Shown here: positions 1 through 8,467 of the stretch, in pieces
How the letters are laid out: each line of letters starts with the position of its first letter
Numbering within the stretch: the first letter of the stretch is position 1
Origin: Planctomycetota bacterium
Lineage (GTDB): Bacteria > Planctomycetota > UBA1135 > JALUZX01
Direction of reading: 5' to 3'
Length of the DNA: 17,221 nucleotides
Assembly: GCA_027011425.1 (NCBI GenBank)
Contig: JALUZX010000811.1
Location: forward strand, 1 to 17,221
Position numbers and translations under genes: made by a program
The notes under the pieces: model-generated
Database searches by the model: none
Told to the model about the DNA's origin: nothing
What the model saw: the letters and a program-made list of their open reading frames with translations, nothing else

Positions 1-750
1 GCCTTCGAGGGGAGGCAGGGCGCCGGCCTTCTTCTGGAAATGGGGCACGAAGCGCTTGCACCCCTGGATGGGGGCGTGGACGGCGTAGAAGGAGAGGTCC
101 AGGAAGAAGGGCCGGTCCCCCACGGTGTCCAGGAACTTCAGGCATTCCCTGGTCAGCCTGTCCGTCAGGTATTCCCCCTTGGGGCCGTCCTTCATGTGGG
201 GATTCCTGTAGGGCGAGTAGTATCCGCCGTGGGGCGAGCCCCAGGCGCATCCCCCGATGTTGGTGTCGAAACCCTGGTTCTCGGGGTAGTAGCCCTTGCC
301 TCCCAGGTGCCACTTACCTGCGAAGAAGGTCTTGTAGCCCGCCTGCTTCAGGGCCTCGGCGATGGTGACTTCCTCCAGCGCCAGGTGCCGGGAGATGGGC
401 GGGCCCAGGAGCTTCCGGTTCCTGGGGCGCATCCCCGGGATCCAGTCGGTGATGTTCACCCGGGGCGGGTATTTCCCGGTCATGATGCTCGCTCTCGTGG
501 GGGAGCAGACCGGGCAGGATGCGTAGGCGTTGGTGAAGCGCATTCCTTCCCGGGCCAGCCGGTCGATGTTGGGGGTCTCGTAGAAGGTGCTGCCCGTGCA
601 GGCCAGGTCCCGCCATCCGAGGTCGTCCACCAGGAACAGGACCACGTTGGGCCGGCGCCCCGCCTTTCTCTTTCCGGGGGAAGCGCAGGAAGGAAGGGCC
701 AGGGTGACCGCCCCGGCGCCCAGGGTTTTCAGGAAGCTTCTCCGGTCCAT
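1..750 (-). CDS. Formylglycine-dependent sulfatase (S1 family), 3' end outside window
   Basis: Hydrolyses sulfate esters; family members in environmental bacteria usually act on sulfated polysaccharides in the periplasm or outside the cell. The first 250 residues are visible. The N-terminus has a Tat-like RRSFLK motif followed by a hydrophobic stretch ending in LPSC at 19-22, so it is exported and may be a lipoprotein. The paired metal-binding aspartates are D42-D43, and the CSPTR signature at 82-86 supplies the cysteine that is converted to formylglycine. The GKWH segment at 145-148 matches the conserved Lys/His active-site pair. The ATG is preceded by GGAGG at about 6 nt. It is transcribed away from the GH36-like gene. 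The C-terminal part (usually another 200 or more residues) lies outside, so the substrate cannot be guessed. Confidence 0.93.
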   Translation of the reverse strand, partial: MDRRSFLKTLGAGAVTLALPSCASPGKRKAGRRPNVVLFLVDDLGWRDLACTGSTFYETPNIDRLAREGMRFTNAYASCPVCSPTRASIMTGKYPPRVNITDWIPGMRPRNRKLLGPPISRHLALEEVTIAEALKQAGYKTFFAGKWHLGGKGYYPENQGFDTNIGGCAWGSPHGGYYSPYRNPHMKDGPKGEYLTDRLTRECLKFLDTVGDRPFFLDLSFYAVHAPIQGCKRFVPHFQKKAGALPPLEG

Positions 751-850
751 CGCCTGCCTCCCGTTTCATCCGGGTCCGCTCCAAGGGGGGACCAGGATAG
801 CGGGGGGGAAAGATCCTTGCTTTCTTCTTTTTCCTCGGGTTCCCTCGAAA

Positions 851-869
851 CGCCGGGCTCCGCCCGGCG
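851..869. repeat. Perfect 8-bp inverted repeat in the divergent intergenic region
   Basis: Arms at 851-858 and 862-869 pair perfectly around a 3-base TCC loop. The element lies about 48 bases before the start codon of the GH36-like gene and 101 bases before that of the sulfatase. It could be a leader hairpin of the plus-strand mRNA or a dyad operator. There is no following T-run, so it is not a typical terminator. GC-rich DNA makes such repeats fairly common, so the function is open. Confidence 0.45.
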
Positions 870-917
870 GGCCCCGGCCAGGAACGGGGTGGACGCTTTT
901 ACTGGAGGACCTGCGAG

Positions 918-3683
918 ATGAAACGGAATCCCGGCCAGGCCGGCAGGGGAATCCCCGGCCTTTTCCTTCTTTCCCTGACTTTCTCCCTCGTCTCTTTCCT
1001 CCCTTCCCAGGCACAGGAGAGCCCGGAGAGGACCTTCCGCATCTCCAACGGGATCGCCGCCCTCCAGGTGGTGGTCCGGGACGGCTCCCTGGCCGGAGAG
1101 AGGCTGGAGCTGGTGGGCTGCCCCGGGAAGGGGAAGGCCCCGGAGGGGGCGGTTCTGGAGACGGACGGGGACTTCGCCCTGGACTTCATGTGGACGGGCT
1201 GGCACGCCCCGGGGAAGAAATACAACGCGGACAACCCCGTCGTCTTCAGGGCCGGAGACTTCCGCTACGAGGGGTCGGCCCGGGGCGACGGTCCCGGCGG
1301 GGCGAAGGATCTCTCCCTCTTCTTCCGGTCCCGGCGCGGGCCCTTTCTCCTGGAGATCACGTGGCGCCTGAAGGAGGGCGCCTTTTTCGCGGGGAAGAGG
1401 GTGGTCGTCCGGGACGACCGGGTGGGCCGGCACTTCCTGAGGAAGATCTCGCCTGTGGATTCCAGGATTTCCCCGGGCTTCGAGGTGGTGAAGGAGGGGG
1501 ACTTCGGCCAGCCCGTGGCGCTGGATTACGGGAAGTTCGGGGCCTTCTTCGGCCTGGAGTATCCGGGATCGCGGAACACTCTCTTCTCCCACATGGGGAC
1601 GGCCCGGGTCACCTGTTCGGAGTGGGTCGGGAAGCGGGTGAAGAAGAAGGGAATCGCCTCGGACTGGGCTGTCCTGGGGCTCACCCCCGACAACCGGGTG
1701 AAATACTGGTTCTTCCGTTACCTGGACTGGGTCCGCGTGGCGCCGGTCAGGCCCTATACCCTCTACAACAGTTGGTACGACCTGAGGGCTCCCGTCATGG
1801 TCAAGGACGAGAGCCACGTGATGAACGAGAAGAACACCCTGCGCATCATCGACCTGTTCGAGAGGAACATGATCAAGAAATACGGCATCCACCTGGACGC
1901 CTTCGTCCTGGACGACGGGTGGGATGTCTACAAGAGCGATTGGGTCTTGAGGAAGGAGCAGTTCCCGAACGGCCTCCTTCCCATCTCCAGGAGACTGGCC
2001 TCCCTGGGGTCGTCGCTGGGGATCTGGTTCGGGCCCATCGGCGGGTATTCGCACAGGAAGTGGCGGATCGAGTGGATGAAGGCCCACGGCTACGAGGTCG
2101 TGGGAGACCAGCTCTGCCTGGCGGGCAGGAACTACCACGCTCTTTTCAAGAAGCGGGTCGTGGACTTCGTGAAGAAGGACGGCGTGGGCTACTACAAGTG
2201 GGACGGCATCCAGTTCTCCTGCAGTGAACCGGATCACGGCCACCCGGTGGGCATCTATTCCAGGCGTGCCGTCCTGGAGAGCGTCGTGGATCTCTGCCGG
2301 GCCGTGAGGAAGGCGAATCCCGGCGTCTACCTCAACATCACCTCCGGCACCTGGCTCAGCCCGTGGTGGCTCCAGTATTCCAACCAGATCTGGATGCAGG
2401 GCGGTGACTACGGTTTCTCGGACGTTCCCTCCTGGAGCAAGAGGGACTCGGCCATGACCTACCGGGACATCGTCCTCTACGAGGACTTCCGCAAGAAGAA
2501 TGTCTGGTTCCCCATCTCCAACATGATGACCCACGGGATCATCAAGGGGACCCTGCAGAAACTCGGGGGCGAGGCGGAGCCCCTGGACAAGTTCACCAAC
2601 AACGCCCTCCTCTACTTCGCCCGGGGCGTTTCCATGTGGGAACTCTACGTCTCCCCCGACCTTCTTACGGACGGGGAGTGGCGCGCCCTGGGGGACTCCA
2701 TCCGGTGGGCCAAAAACAGGTTTTCCGTGCTGAGGAACACCGAGATGATCGGCGGCGACCCGGGGGCGGGCGAGCCTTACGGCTACGCCCATTTCGCTGG
2801 GAACCGCGGTATTTTCGCCCTCCGCAATCCTTCCCTTCGGGCCGGGAAGATCCGGGTGAAGCTGGATCCGGCCTTCGGCCTGGACGGGAAGGCCGCCTCG
2901 CTCGTCGTGGAAAGGGTCTATCCCACCAGGTATATCCTGCCCGACCTCTACGCGGCCGGGGCCTCCCTGGAGATTCCCCTCGATGGATACGAGACCGCCG
3001 TCTACGAGGTCTACCCCATGGACTCCGCGGACCGTCCCCTCCTGGCGGACGCGGTCTTCGATGTGGTTCGCCCCAAGGGCGACCCATACGTGGTCCGGGT
3101 CCTCCGGGCCGGGCCGAGGGCCTCCCTCCTCAACCCGGGGCGGGTGAAGAGCCTGGTCGTGGAGGGCAAGGAGATTCCCCCTTCGGCGTTTTCCCTCTCC
3201 CGAACCGAGGATGCCTATCCGGTCCGTTCCTCCATCGTGGCCCTGCGAGGGGAGGGTCCCGGGCTGGACATGGAGGTTCGTTTCGACCTGGACGATTCCG
3301 CCGTGGATCCCATGCTGGCGGTTCTCCTCGATCCCTACCAGGGGCCCCTTCGGGGCAGGAAGGGGCTTTCCGTTCTCCTCGACGGCAAGCCCGCTTCCTT
3401 CCACAGGGAGGGAAAGCGGGGCCGGTGGATCTGGATCACCCTGCCCGTCTCCCCGGGGGCCCACACGGTCCGGGTCCGGGGGGGCGCTCCCAAGGCGGGC
3501 GCGGAGGTTTCCTGCAAGGCCAGGGTCTGGCTCTACGCGTCGACCCGGCCGTCCGGGGTGGAGATCGCCTTCCACCAGGTCCGGCCCTGCACGACCGAGC
3601 GGCCCATGCCGCCCCGCCCCTTCCCGGCCGGAACCCTGAGAAAGGGATACGAACTCGGCGAGGTGGAATTCCGGCGCCCGTGA
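918..3683 (+). CDS. Secreted GH36/melibiase-like glycoside hydrolase (putative alpha-galactosidase)
   Basis: Probably a retaining alpha-galactosidase-type enzyme of clan GH-D acting outside the cytoplasm. The signal peptide covers about 1-32, with likely cleavage after SQA. A beta-sandwich region (about 38-270) is followed by a TIM-barrel with YNSWYDL at 283-289, VLDDGW at 330-335 and YYKWDG at 425-430. D429 is the expected nucleophile. D497 in MQGGDYG is the best acid/base candidate, but that assignment is less secure. At 921 residues it is longer than ordinary GH36 enzymes: about 240 residues after the barrel and its C-terminal beta domain (from about 680) form a beta-rich extension I do not recognise. 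The start is supported by GGAGG at 904-908, 9 nt before the ATG. The divergent sulfatase suggests the pair handles a sulfated galactose-containing glycan. Other GH36-like specificities are possible. Confidence 0.8.
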   Translation: MKRNPGQAGRGIPGLFLLSLTFSLVSFLPSQAQESPERTFRISNGIAALQVVVRDGSLAGERLELVGCPGKGKAPEGAVLETDGDFALDFMWTGWHAPGKKYNADNPVVFRAGDFRYEGSARGDGPGGAKDLSLFFRSRRGPFLLEITWRLKEGAFFAGKRVVVRDDRVGRHFLRKISPVDSRISPGFEVVKEGDFGQPVALDYGKFGAFFGLEYPGSRNTLFSHMGTARVTCSEWVGKRVKKKGIASDWAVLGLTPDNRVKYWFFRYLDWVRVAPVRPYTLYNSWYDLRAPVMVKDESHVMNEKNTLRIIDLFERNMIKKYGIHLDAFVLDDGWDVYKSDWVLRKEQFPNGLLPISRRLASLGSSLGIWFGPIGGYSHRKWRIEWMKAHGYEVVGDQLCLAGRNYHALFKKRVVDFVKKDGVGYYKWDGIQFSCSEPDHGHPVGIYSRRAVLESVVDLCRAVRKANPGVYLNITSGTWLSPWWLQYSNQIWMQGGDYGFSDVPSWSKRDSAMTYRDIVLYEDFRKKNVWFPISNMMTHGIIKGTLQKLGGEAEPLDKFTNNALLYFARGVSMWELYVSPDLLTDGEWRALGDSIRWAKNRFSVLRNTEMIGGDPGAGEPYGYAHFAGNRGIFALRNPSLRAGKIRVKLDPAFGLDGKAASLVVERVYPTRYILPDLYAAGASLEIPLDGYETAVYEVYPMDSADRPLLADAVFDVVRPKGDPYVVRVLRAGPRASLLNPGRVKSLVVEGKEIPPSAFSLSRTEDAYPVRSSIVALRGEGPGLDMEVRFDLDDSAVDPMLAVLLDPYQGPLRGRKGLSVLLDGKPASFHREGKRGRWIWITLPVSPGAHTVRVRGGAPKAGAEVSCKARVWLYASTRPSGVEIAFHQVRPCTTERPMPPRPFPAGTLRKGYELGEVEFRRP

Positions 3684-3707
3684 TTCCGCCCCGCCGGGGT
3701 CGGGGAA
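3684..3707. terminator. Possible bidirectional terminator hairpin between convergent genes
   Basis: The 28-base gap between the stop codons of the GH36-like gene and the 12-haem cytochrome gene holds an imperfect GC-rich dyad (TTCC and CCCC runs facing GGGG and GGAA). Position between convergent genes is the main support. The stem is short and there is no clear T-run, so this is a weak call. Confidence 0.3.
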
Positions 3708-3711
3708 GAGA

Positions 3712-5445
3712 TCAATACCTCCTGTCGGCGTGGTCCTTTCCGTGGCAGAGCAGGGTGCACGAGCCTCGCCTGTATCCTCGGTCTTCGAAGCGGAGAACCC
3801 CGGGGACAACCTTGGAGGGGAAGACCACCCGGGTGTCGAAGTTGATGAGCCTGGAGTTGTTGGTGCTGTTCCCCTGGTTGGAGGAGATCCCGTGGGGATC
3901 GTGGCACACGGTGCAGGGGGTTCTTTCGTTCACCACGTGCTTCCGGTGGAGGCGGAAACCCGAAGACCCCCCGCCGCCCATGCCCCCGATGATCGCGCTT
4001 CGGCTGTGGCACTCGTAACAAAGGGCGTAGGCCGAGGAGGACTCGGTGGTGTAGTCGGCCGTCTCCAGTCTCTTCTTCAGGAGTCCAGGGTAGGAGGATC
4101 CGTGGGGGCCCCCGGCGGAGGATCCGTCGCCGGCGTGGCAGTCCCAGCAGGTCATGACGCTCGACGTGGTCCAGGGAGGGAGGAGGCTGGGCACGTCGGA
4201 ACTCTTTCCCGGTCCTTCGACGGGGTGGAAGGAGGGGTTGGCCGGGGAGAATTCCAGGCGCACGTTCATCTGGAGAAGGACCCTGGGAACCAGGGGCGTG
4301 GAGCCGTGGTTGTCGGCATGGCACTTGTAGCAGACCTGGTAGCCGAAGGAGACCTTGGAGACGGGGTTCCCGCTGGAGTCGATGCCCGAAACGCCTTCCA
4401 GGGGACCCGGAACCCCCGGGGCCTCGACTTCCCCGGGATGGGCGTAGTGGGCGTTGTGACAGTCCTGGCACTCCACGTGGCGGGCCATGGTGAGGGGGTT
4501 CTCCGCTGGGTCGTGGACTCCGTTCCATGAAGCCGGGTTGTGGGCGTAAGGCTTGGAGATGTCGGCCTGGATGTTCTTGGAAGCCACGTTCCCGTTGTGG
4601 CACCTCAGGCAGTTCTCTTCTTCCGCGCTGAAGACCAGGAGGCGCTCGGGATGGTTGCCTCCGTGTGGGGTATGGCAGTTCTCGCAGGCGTTTTCCTCCA
4701 CCGTCGTATAGGCGGCCTTGGGCCAGGGGTTGAGCCCCGCTCCGTTCCATCCGGCCGTAGAGTTGCGGTGAGCCGAAGATGTCCACCCCAGCGGGTCGTG
4801 GCAGGAAAGACAGAGCTTCCCCCCCCTTCTTTCTGTCCTGAGGAACATCCCGTGCATGTCCTTGTGAGGGTCGTGGCAGGAAGTGCACTGCACCATGCCT
4901 TTGGAGTCGAGCCGCACGGGCGGGGTGACCATGGAGGGAAGGCGGAAGCCCTGTCCCGTTCCGCCCTTGGAGGCGGCGTATGAAAAGGACACGGGGTGGT
5001 CGTCCCGGAGGTTCGTGCCCAGGCAACCCGATCCGCTTTGAAGGTATCGCCGGCCCGAGGCCATGGAGATTTCGGAGTTGAGGCTCACCACGTTTCCCAG
5101 GGCGATCGTCCCGTCGTGGCAGGAGAGGCAGAGCTTGGTGGAGCCGTTGGGCTGGGAAACAAGGCCGGGCGTCAGGGTGGAACTCTTGTAGGTGAGATAG
5201 CTCGTCACAGAGTCCTCCCGGTTCCAGAGGGGGGCCTGGATCCGTGCGTTGTGCGGGGCGTGGCAGAAGAGGCAGATCCGGGTCTCCGAAAGGGCCTTGT
5301 AGGGTCCGGGACCGGAGACGGAAAGGTTGTGCTTGGTGTTCACGATGGATGTCTGGGCCGAAAGGGGGGATGGGAGGAAAAGAAAGAGGAACCCGGCGGC
5401 CGCCGGGACGCAAAGGGAAGAAACTCGGCGGATGGAATCCTTCAT
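3712..5445 (-). CDS. Secreted dodecahaem c-type cytochrome (doubled CxxCH type)
   Basis: Electron-carrying multihaem cytochrome exported by a Sec signal (about 1-30, cleavage near LSA-QT). Eleven CxxCH motifs begin at C58, C106, C187, C212, C254, C279, C326, C372, C433, C476 and C511. A twelfth, CTLLCH at 563-568, is CxxxCH, with one extra residue. Many motifs continue as CH-x-PH, as in the paired-CxxCH family. Residues 33-220 match the whole tetrahaem cytochrome encoded at 15377, including KHN/AHD before haem 1, LCLSCHDGT at haem 2 and LR-DHP-SF after it. There is no lipobox, so after export it could be periplasmic or carried to the cell surface. It is last in a four-gene operon; its ATG overlaps the propeller gene's stop by ATGA, and a GAGG lies 8 nt upstream. 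It is the likely terminal or external electron carrier of the barrel operon. Confidence 0.93.
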   Translation of the reverse strand: MKDSIRRVSSLCVPAAAGFLFLFLPSPLSAQTSIVNTKHNLSVSGPGPYKALSETRICLFCHAPHNARIQAPLWNREDSVTSYLTYKSSTLTPGLVSQPNGSTKLCLSCHDGTIALGNVVSLNSEISMASGRRYLQSGSGCLGTNLRDDHPVSFSYAASKGGTGQGFRLPSMVTPPVRLDSKGMVQCTSCHDPHKDMHGMFLRTERRGGKLCLSCHDPLGWTSSAHRNSTAGWNGAGLNPWPKAAYTTVEENACENCHTPHGGNHPERLLVFSAEEENCLRCHNGNVASKNIQADISKPYAHNPASWNGVHDPAENPLTMARHVECQDCHNAHYAHPGEVEAPGVPGPLEGVSGIDSSGNPVSKVSFGYQVCYKCHADNHGSTPLVPRVLLQMNVRLEFSPANPSFHPVEGPGKSSDVPSLLPPWTTSSVMTCWDCHAGDGSSAGGPHGSSYPGLLKKRLETADYTTESSSAYALCYECHSRSAIIGGMGGGGSSGFRLHRKHVVNERTPCTVCHDPHGISSNQGNSTNNSRLINFDTRVVFPSKVVPGVLRFEDRGYRRGSCTLLCHGKDHADRRY

Positions 5446-6491
5446 TTCGGCGCCTCGTGGAACTGGAAGACCTGGAGGCGGGCGTTCCCGCCGTCGGAGA
5501 CGAAGATCCGGTCCTTGCTGTCGATGAAGAGGCCCGAGGGCAGGTAGAACCTGCCCAGGCCGGTTCCTCTCGATCCGAAGACCAGGAGAAGTCTGCCCTC
5601 CAGGTCGAAGATCTGGACGTTGTCGAACATGCTGTCCGCCACGTAGACATGGTCCCGGGAATCCAGGGCGATTCCCTTGGGGCAGGCGAAATTCCCGGGG
5701 CCCCGCCCGGGGATCCCGAAGGTCCGGATGGGTTTCATTTCGGGAGAGAGGACCTGGACCCTGAAGTTCATGCTGTCCGAGACCAGGACCAGCCCTTTCC
5801 TGGAGACGGCCACGGCCGTTGGGTAGTTGAACTCCCCGGGCCCGGCGCCCCTGCGGCCGTAGGCCCCGAGGAGCGCGCCGTCGGCCCGGAAGGCCAGGAT
5901 CCTGCCCCGGGTTGTGTCGGCCACCAGCAGGCGGCCCTTCAGGGGATCCCAGGCCATTCCCGTGGGCCTGCCGATCTCCCCCTTCTTTCCGATCTCTCCC
6001 AGGACCTTCCCGGAGGAGGAGAGGACGGTGATCCTTCCCCTGGCGGAGTCGGAGACGAAGACCCGGCCTTCCGGGCCGGCGGCGACCCCCACGGGCGACA
6101 GAAAGGTCCCCCCTGCGGAGTGTGTGAAGACCTGGTGGAGTCCCGTCCTGAGAGAGATCTTGTGGAGGGCCCGCCTGCCCGGGTCGGCTACGTAGAGGTT
6201 CTCCCGGCCGTCCAAGGCCAGGCCCGCGGGGGAGACGAGGCGTTCCTCCCGGGAGCCGGCGAGCAGGCTGGAGAGGCCCTCCCAGAAGCCTCTTTTCCTT
6301 TCCACGTCCATCGTTCCCCTGTAGGCCAGAAGGAACTCGATCCAGGGGCCCTTGGGGTTCCCGGGCCAGGACAGACGTTCCGGCGACTTCCAGGTGAACA
6401 CCGCGGGCCCGCCGGCGCAGGAAGAGAGGAGAAGAAGGAGCCAGGCCGCGCCATGGGGTCCGAGGAGGAGGGTGGATCCGTTTTTGCCCAC
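5442..6491 (-). CDS. Six-bladed NHL-repeat beta-propeller lipoprotein
   Basis: The signal peptide ends in a lipobox LSSC with lipid cysteine C25, so this is a membrane-anchored lipoprotein. Six NHL-type blades are visible at about 85-114, 130-158, 174-202, 221-249, 268-297 and 315-344, each with the P-x-G/A-x-A...V-S/A-D pattern (for example FACPKGIALD). The segment WPG...PWIEFLLAYRG before the propeller resembles the linker of the second propeller lipoprotein at 16081. NHL propellers are usually binding scaffolds, not enzymes. It starts with GTG: the preceding barrel gene ends TAG and the two share one base (TAGTG), with AGAGGA about 8 nt before the start. Its own stop overlaps the 12-haem cytochrome start. 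This tight coupling suggests it works with the barrel and that cytochrome, perhaps as an assembly or docking factor. Confidence 0.9.
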   Translation of the reverse strand: MGKNGSTLLLGPHGAAWLLLLLSSCAGGPAVFTWKSPERLSWPGNPKGPWIEFLLAYRGTMDVERKRGFWEGLSSLLAGSREERLVSPAGLALDGRENLYVADPGRRALHKISLRTGLHQVFTHSAGGTFLSPVGVAAGPEGRVFVSDSARGRITVLSSSGKVLGEIGKKGEIGRPTGMAWDPLKGRLLVADTTRGRILAFRADGALLGAYGRRGAGPGEFNYPTAVAVSRKGLVLVSDSMNFRVQVLSPEMKPIRTFGIPGRGPGNFACPKGIALDSRDHVYVADSMFDNVQIFDLEGRLLLVFGSRGTGLGRFYLPSGLFIDSKDRIFVSDGGNARLQVFQFHEAPK

Positions 6492-8467
6492 TAGAATTTC
6501 CTCTCGAGGAATATCTTGAAGTTTACGTATTCCCGGTCGGAGGCGATTTTATATCTTTCCTTCAGGAACTGAAACTCCAGGCCCACCGTGGTCTTCCTGA
6601 ACCGGTGGGAGAACCTTCCTTCCAGATTGTAACCCCTGCCGTTGTCGCTGCGCAGGTGGGTCTCCCTGTAGGTCCCCCTGAGGGAGAGGAAGGCGGCATC
6701 GGGCGAGCCGGAGTCGAACTCGAGGAAGAGGCCCCGCCCCCTCTCCATGTCGCCCGCGTCGGGATACTTGGTCCACCAGGAGGTGACTCCATGGTTCAGC
6801 CGGGTCGCCCGGCCCAGGTCGAATCCTCCCCCCAGATCGAAAGACAACCTGTCGTACGGGGTGAGCCTGGACTTTCTCTCTTCGTAGAGGACGGAGAAGG
6901 ACTGGTCCCATTGGAAGAGCCTCGCCCGGGCCCTCCTGGTCCTCAAGTGGTCCAGGGTCTCTCCGCCGGCTCCGGAGAGAAGGTCCTGTCGCATCCTGTC
7001 CATGCCGAGTTCCAGGGAGAAGAAATCAAGGACCCGGAAACCGACCCCCATGTTCTTGGTGCGCGTCTCGAACCTCCTGTCCTGGTAGGGCCTGTAGTCG
7101 TAGTCCACCAGGATGGTCCGGCCCGTGGAGATTCGGCTCCCCAGGGGGATGTCGATCCTCACCTGGACGCCCTCGTGGCTTACCGTGTAGTCCCCGGCCG
7201 CCTGGGAATACAGGATGAGACCGGTTTCGTCGGTGACCACGATGGTGGAGACGATGACTCCCGGGTGGTCCAGGTAGATGGGGACGCCCTGGGTCACGGC
7301 GTGCCCTTCGTCCAGGACGCTGACGAGGAGGTCCTTGAACTCCTCGTCCTGGAGGAAATACCCCAAGGAGAAATTGCCGTAGAGACTCCCGAAGAAGGTC
7401 CTCTTCTTGTAGGCGAAGCCCGCGTCTCCCCCGTAGCGGTCGATCCTCCCCTCGTCGAAATCGCTTCGCTCCATCCTTCCGGCGACCTGGGAGTCCAGGC
7501 TTTCGTAGAGCCTGTGGTGGAGGGAGGAATTGAAACGAAGGTTTTCGTTTTCCGAGCCTCCCCTCCTTTGGGAGCGGTCGAAGCCCGCCGAGTGGAGGGA
7601 GTAGAGCCGGGGGAGATACTGGACCCGGAGGGTGGAATCGTATCCCCAGTGGCGGTTGGAAATGCTCCCCGCCTGGTCCCGGAGAAAGGCCCTGTTGAAG
7701 AATGAGGATTTTCCCCTTCCGTCCAGGTCGTGGCGGGTGGAAGCGAAGGCGAAGAGGTCGTCGTAACGGTTCGAGGTGTAGAGGGTGTTCACCTTGTTGT
7801 ATTCCACCGAGTAGTCGTAGTAGGCGCCCCTTTCGGACCGGTTGCCCTGGAGGTGGAAGTTGTCCCTTCGCTCGTCCCGGAAGTCCCTCCAAGTGCCGTT
7901 GTAGGTGTAATGATGGTAATGAAACAAGGAAGGGATCCACCATTTGCGGGCCCTGAGATCCAGGCCCGTCTCGGTGATCACCGCCTCCGTGGGCCTGGCG
8001 AAGAGCTGGCGGTTCCTGGTCTCCCGGCGGAGGGTGTAGATGTGGCCGGGGTAGGGGTGCTCCTTCAGGATGTCGACGTCTCCCCGGTAGCCGATGTTGC
8101 GGTTGTCGATGTTTCCCCCCAGGTTTTCATAGTCCCCTCCCGTGGAGGATTGTTCCAGGCCCAGGTCGGCCTGGATGCGGAAAGAGAGGAGGAGGGGGTG
8201 GTAGTAGTAGCCCGTAAAATCGAGAAAGACGTTTTCCCGGAACCGTTTCTCCCAGTAGGAAAGGTCCGTCCCGAGGGCGGATGTGGTGTCCTTGCGATAG
8301 CTTCCGGTGAAGCGGAGGCCGCCGTTGAATTCCTGGAGCCTGAACCCTCCTTTCTCCTGGGCCCGGGAAGGGATGGATGGAAGGAGAAAGAAGAAGAGAA
8401 GCCACCCCGCGCTCCTTCCGGGACGGGGAAAGCCCCGGCGGCTTTTCCTGGAGGAAGCGCGCGCCAT
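6491..8467 (-). CDS. Outer-membrane beta-barrel protein, candidate porin of an electron conduit
   Basis: 658 residues with a signal peptide (about 1-36, cleavage at SRA-QE) and then many alternating polar/aromatic stretches typical of transmembrane beta-strands (for example FLDFTGYYYH and VGLEFQFLKE). It ends in FKIFLERKF; a C-terminal phenylalanine is the usual Bam recognition signal. I see no cysteine. A middle part (about 380-460) is less barrel-like and has a DYTVSHEGVQVRID...ILVDYDYRPY stretch, seen before the C-terminal strands of some large barrels. It is not a TonB receptor: no plug or TonB box is visible. It overlaps both neighbours by one base (TGATG upstream, TAGTG downstream). Between a pentahaem lipoprotein and a propeller-plus-12-haem pair, its likely role is to sheath a cytochrome across the outer membrane, as in porin-cytochrome complexes. 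Sequence identity to MtrB or OmbB families is not evident by eye. Confidence 0.85.
   Translation of the reverse strand: MARASSRKSRRGFPRPGRSAGWLLFFFLLPSIPSRAQEKGGFRLQEFNGGLRFTGSYRKDTTSALGTDLSYWEKRFRENVFLDFTGYYYHPLLLSFRIQADLGLEQSSTGGDYENLGGNIDNRNIGYRGDVDILKEHPYPGHIYTLRRETRNRQLFARPTEAVITETGLDLRARKWWIPSLFHYHHYTYNGTWRDFRDERRDNFHLQGNRSERGAYYDYSVEYNKVNTLYTSNRYDDLFAFASTRHDLDGRGKSSFFNRAFLRDQAGSISNRHWGYDSTLRVQYLPRLYSLHSAGFDRSQRRGGSENENLRFNSSLHHRLYESLDSQVAGRMERSDFDEGRIDRYGGDAGFAYKKRTFFGSLYGNFSLGYFLQDEEFKDLLVSVLDEGHAVTQGVPIYLDHPGVIVSTIVVTDETGLILYSQAAGDYTVSHEGVQVRIDIPLGSRISTGRTILVDYDYRPYQDRRFETRTKNMGVGFRVLDFFSLELGMDRMRQDLLSGAGGETLDHLRTRRARARLFQWDQSFSVLYEERKSRLTPYDRLSFDLGGGFDLGRATRLNHGVTSWWTKYPDAGDMERGRGLFLEFDSGSPDAAFLSLRGTYRETHLRSDNGRGYNLEGRFSHRFRKTTVGLEFQFLKERYKIASDREYVNFKIFLERKF

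Noticed and set aside
729..3809. A very long minus-strand open frame of over 1000 codons opposite the GH36-like gene
   Set aside because: It is an antisense shadow of a GC-rich gene: low-complexity Gly/Pro/Arg/Asp-rich translation, no domain, and the plus strand encodes a clear signal peptide and catalytic motifs.
3533..5650. Long minus-strand frame overlapping the 12-haem cytochrome
   Set aside because: The translation is Arg/Pro/Ser-rich without motifs; the other frame carries twelve haem sites and a signal peptide.
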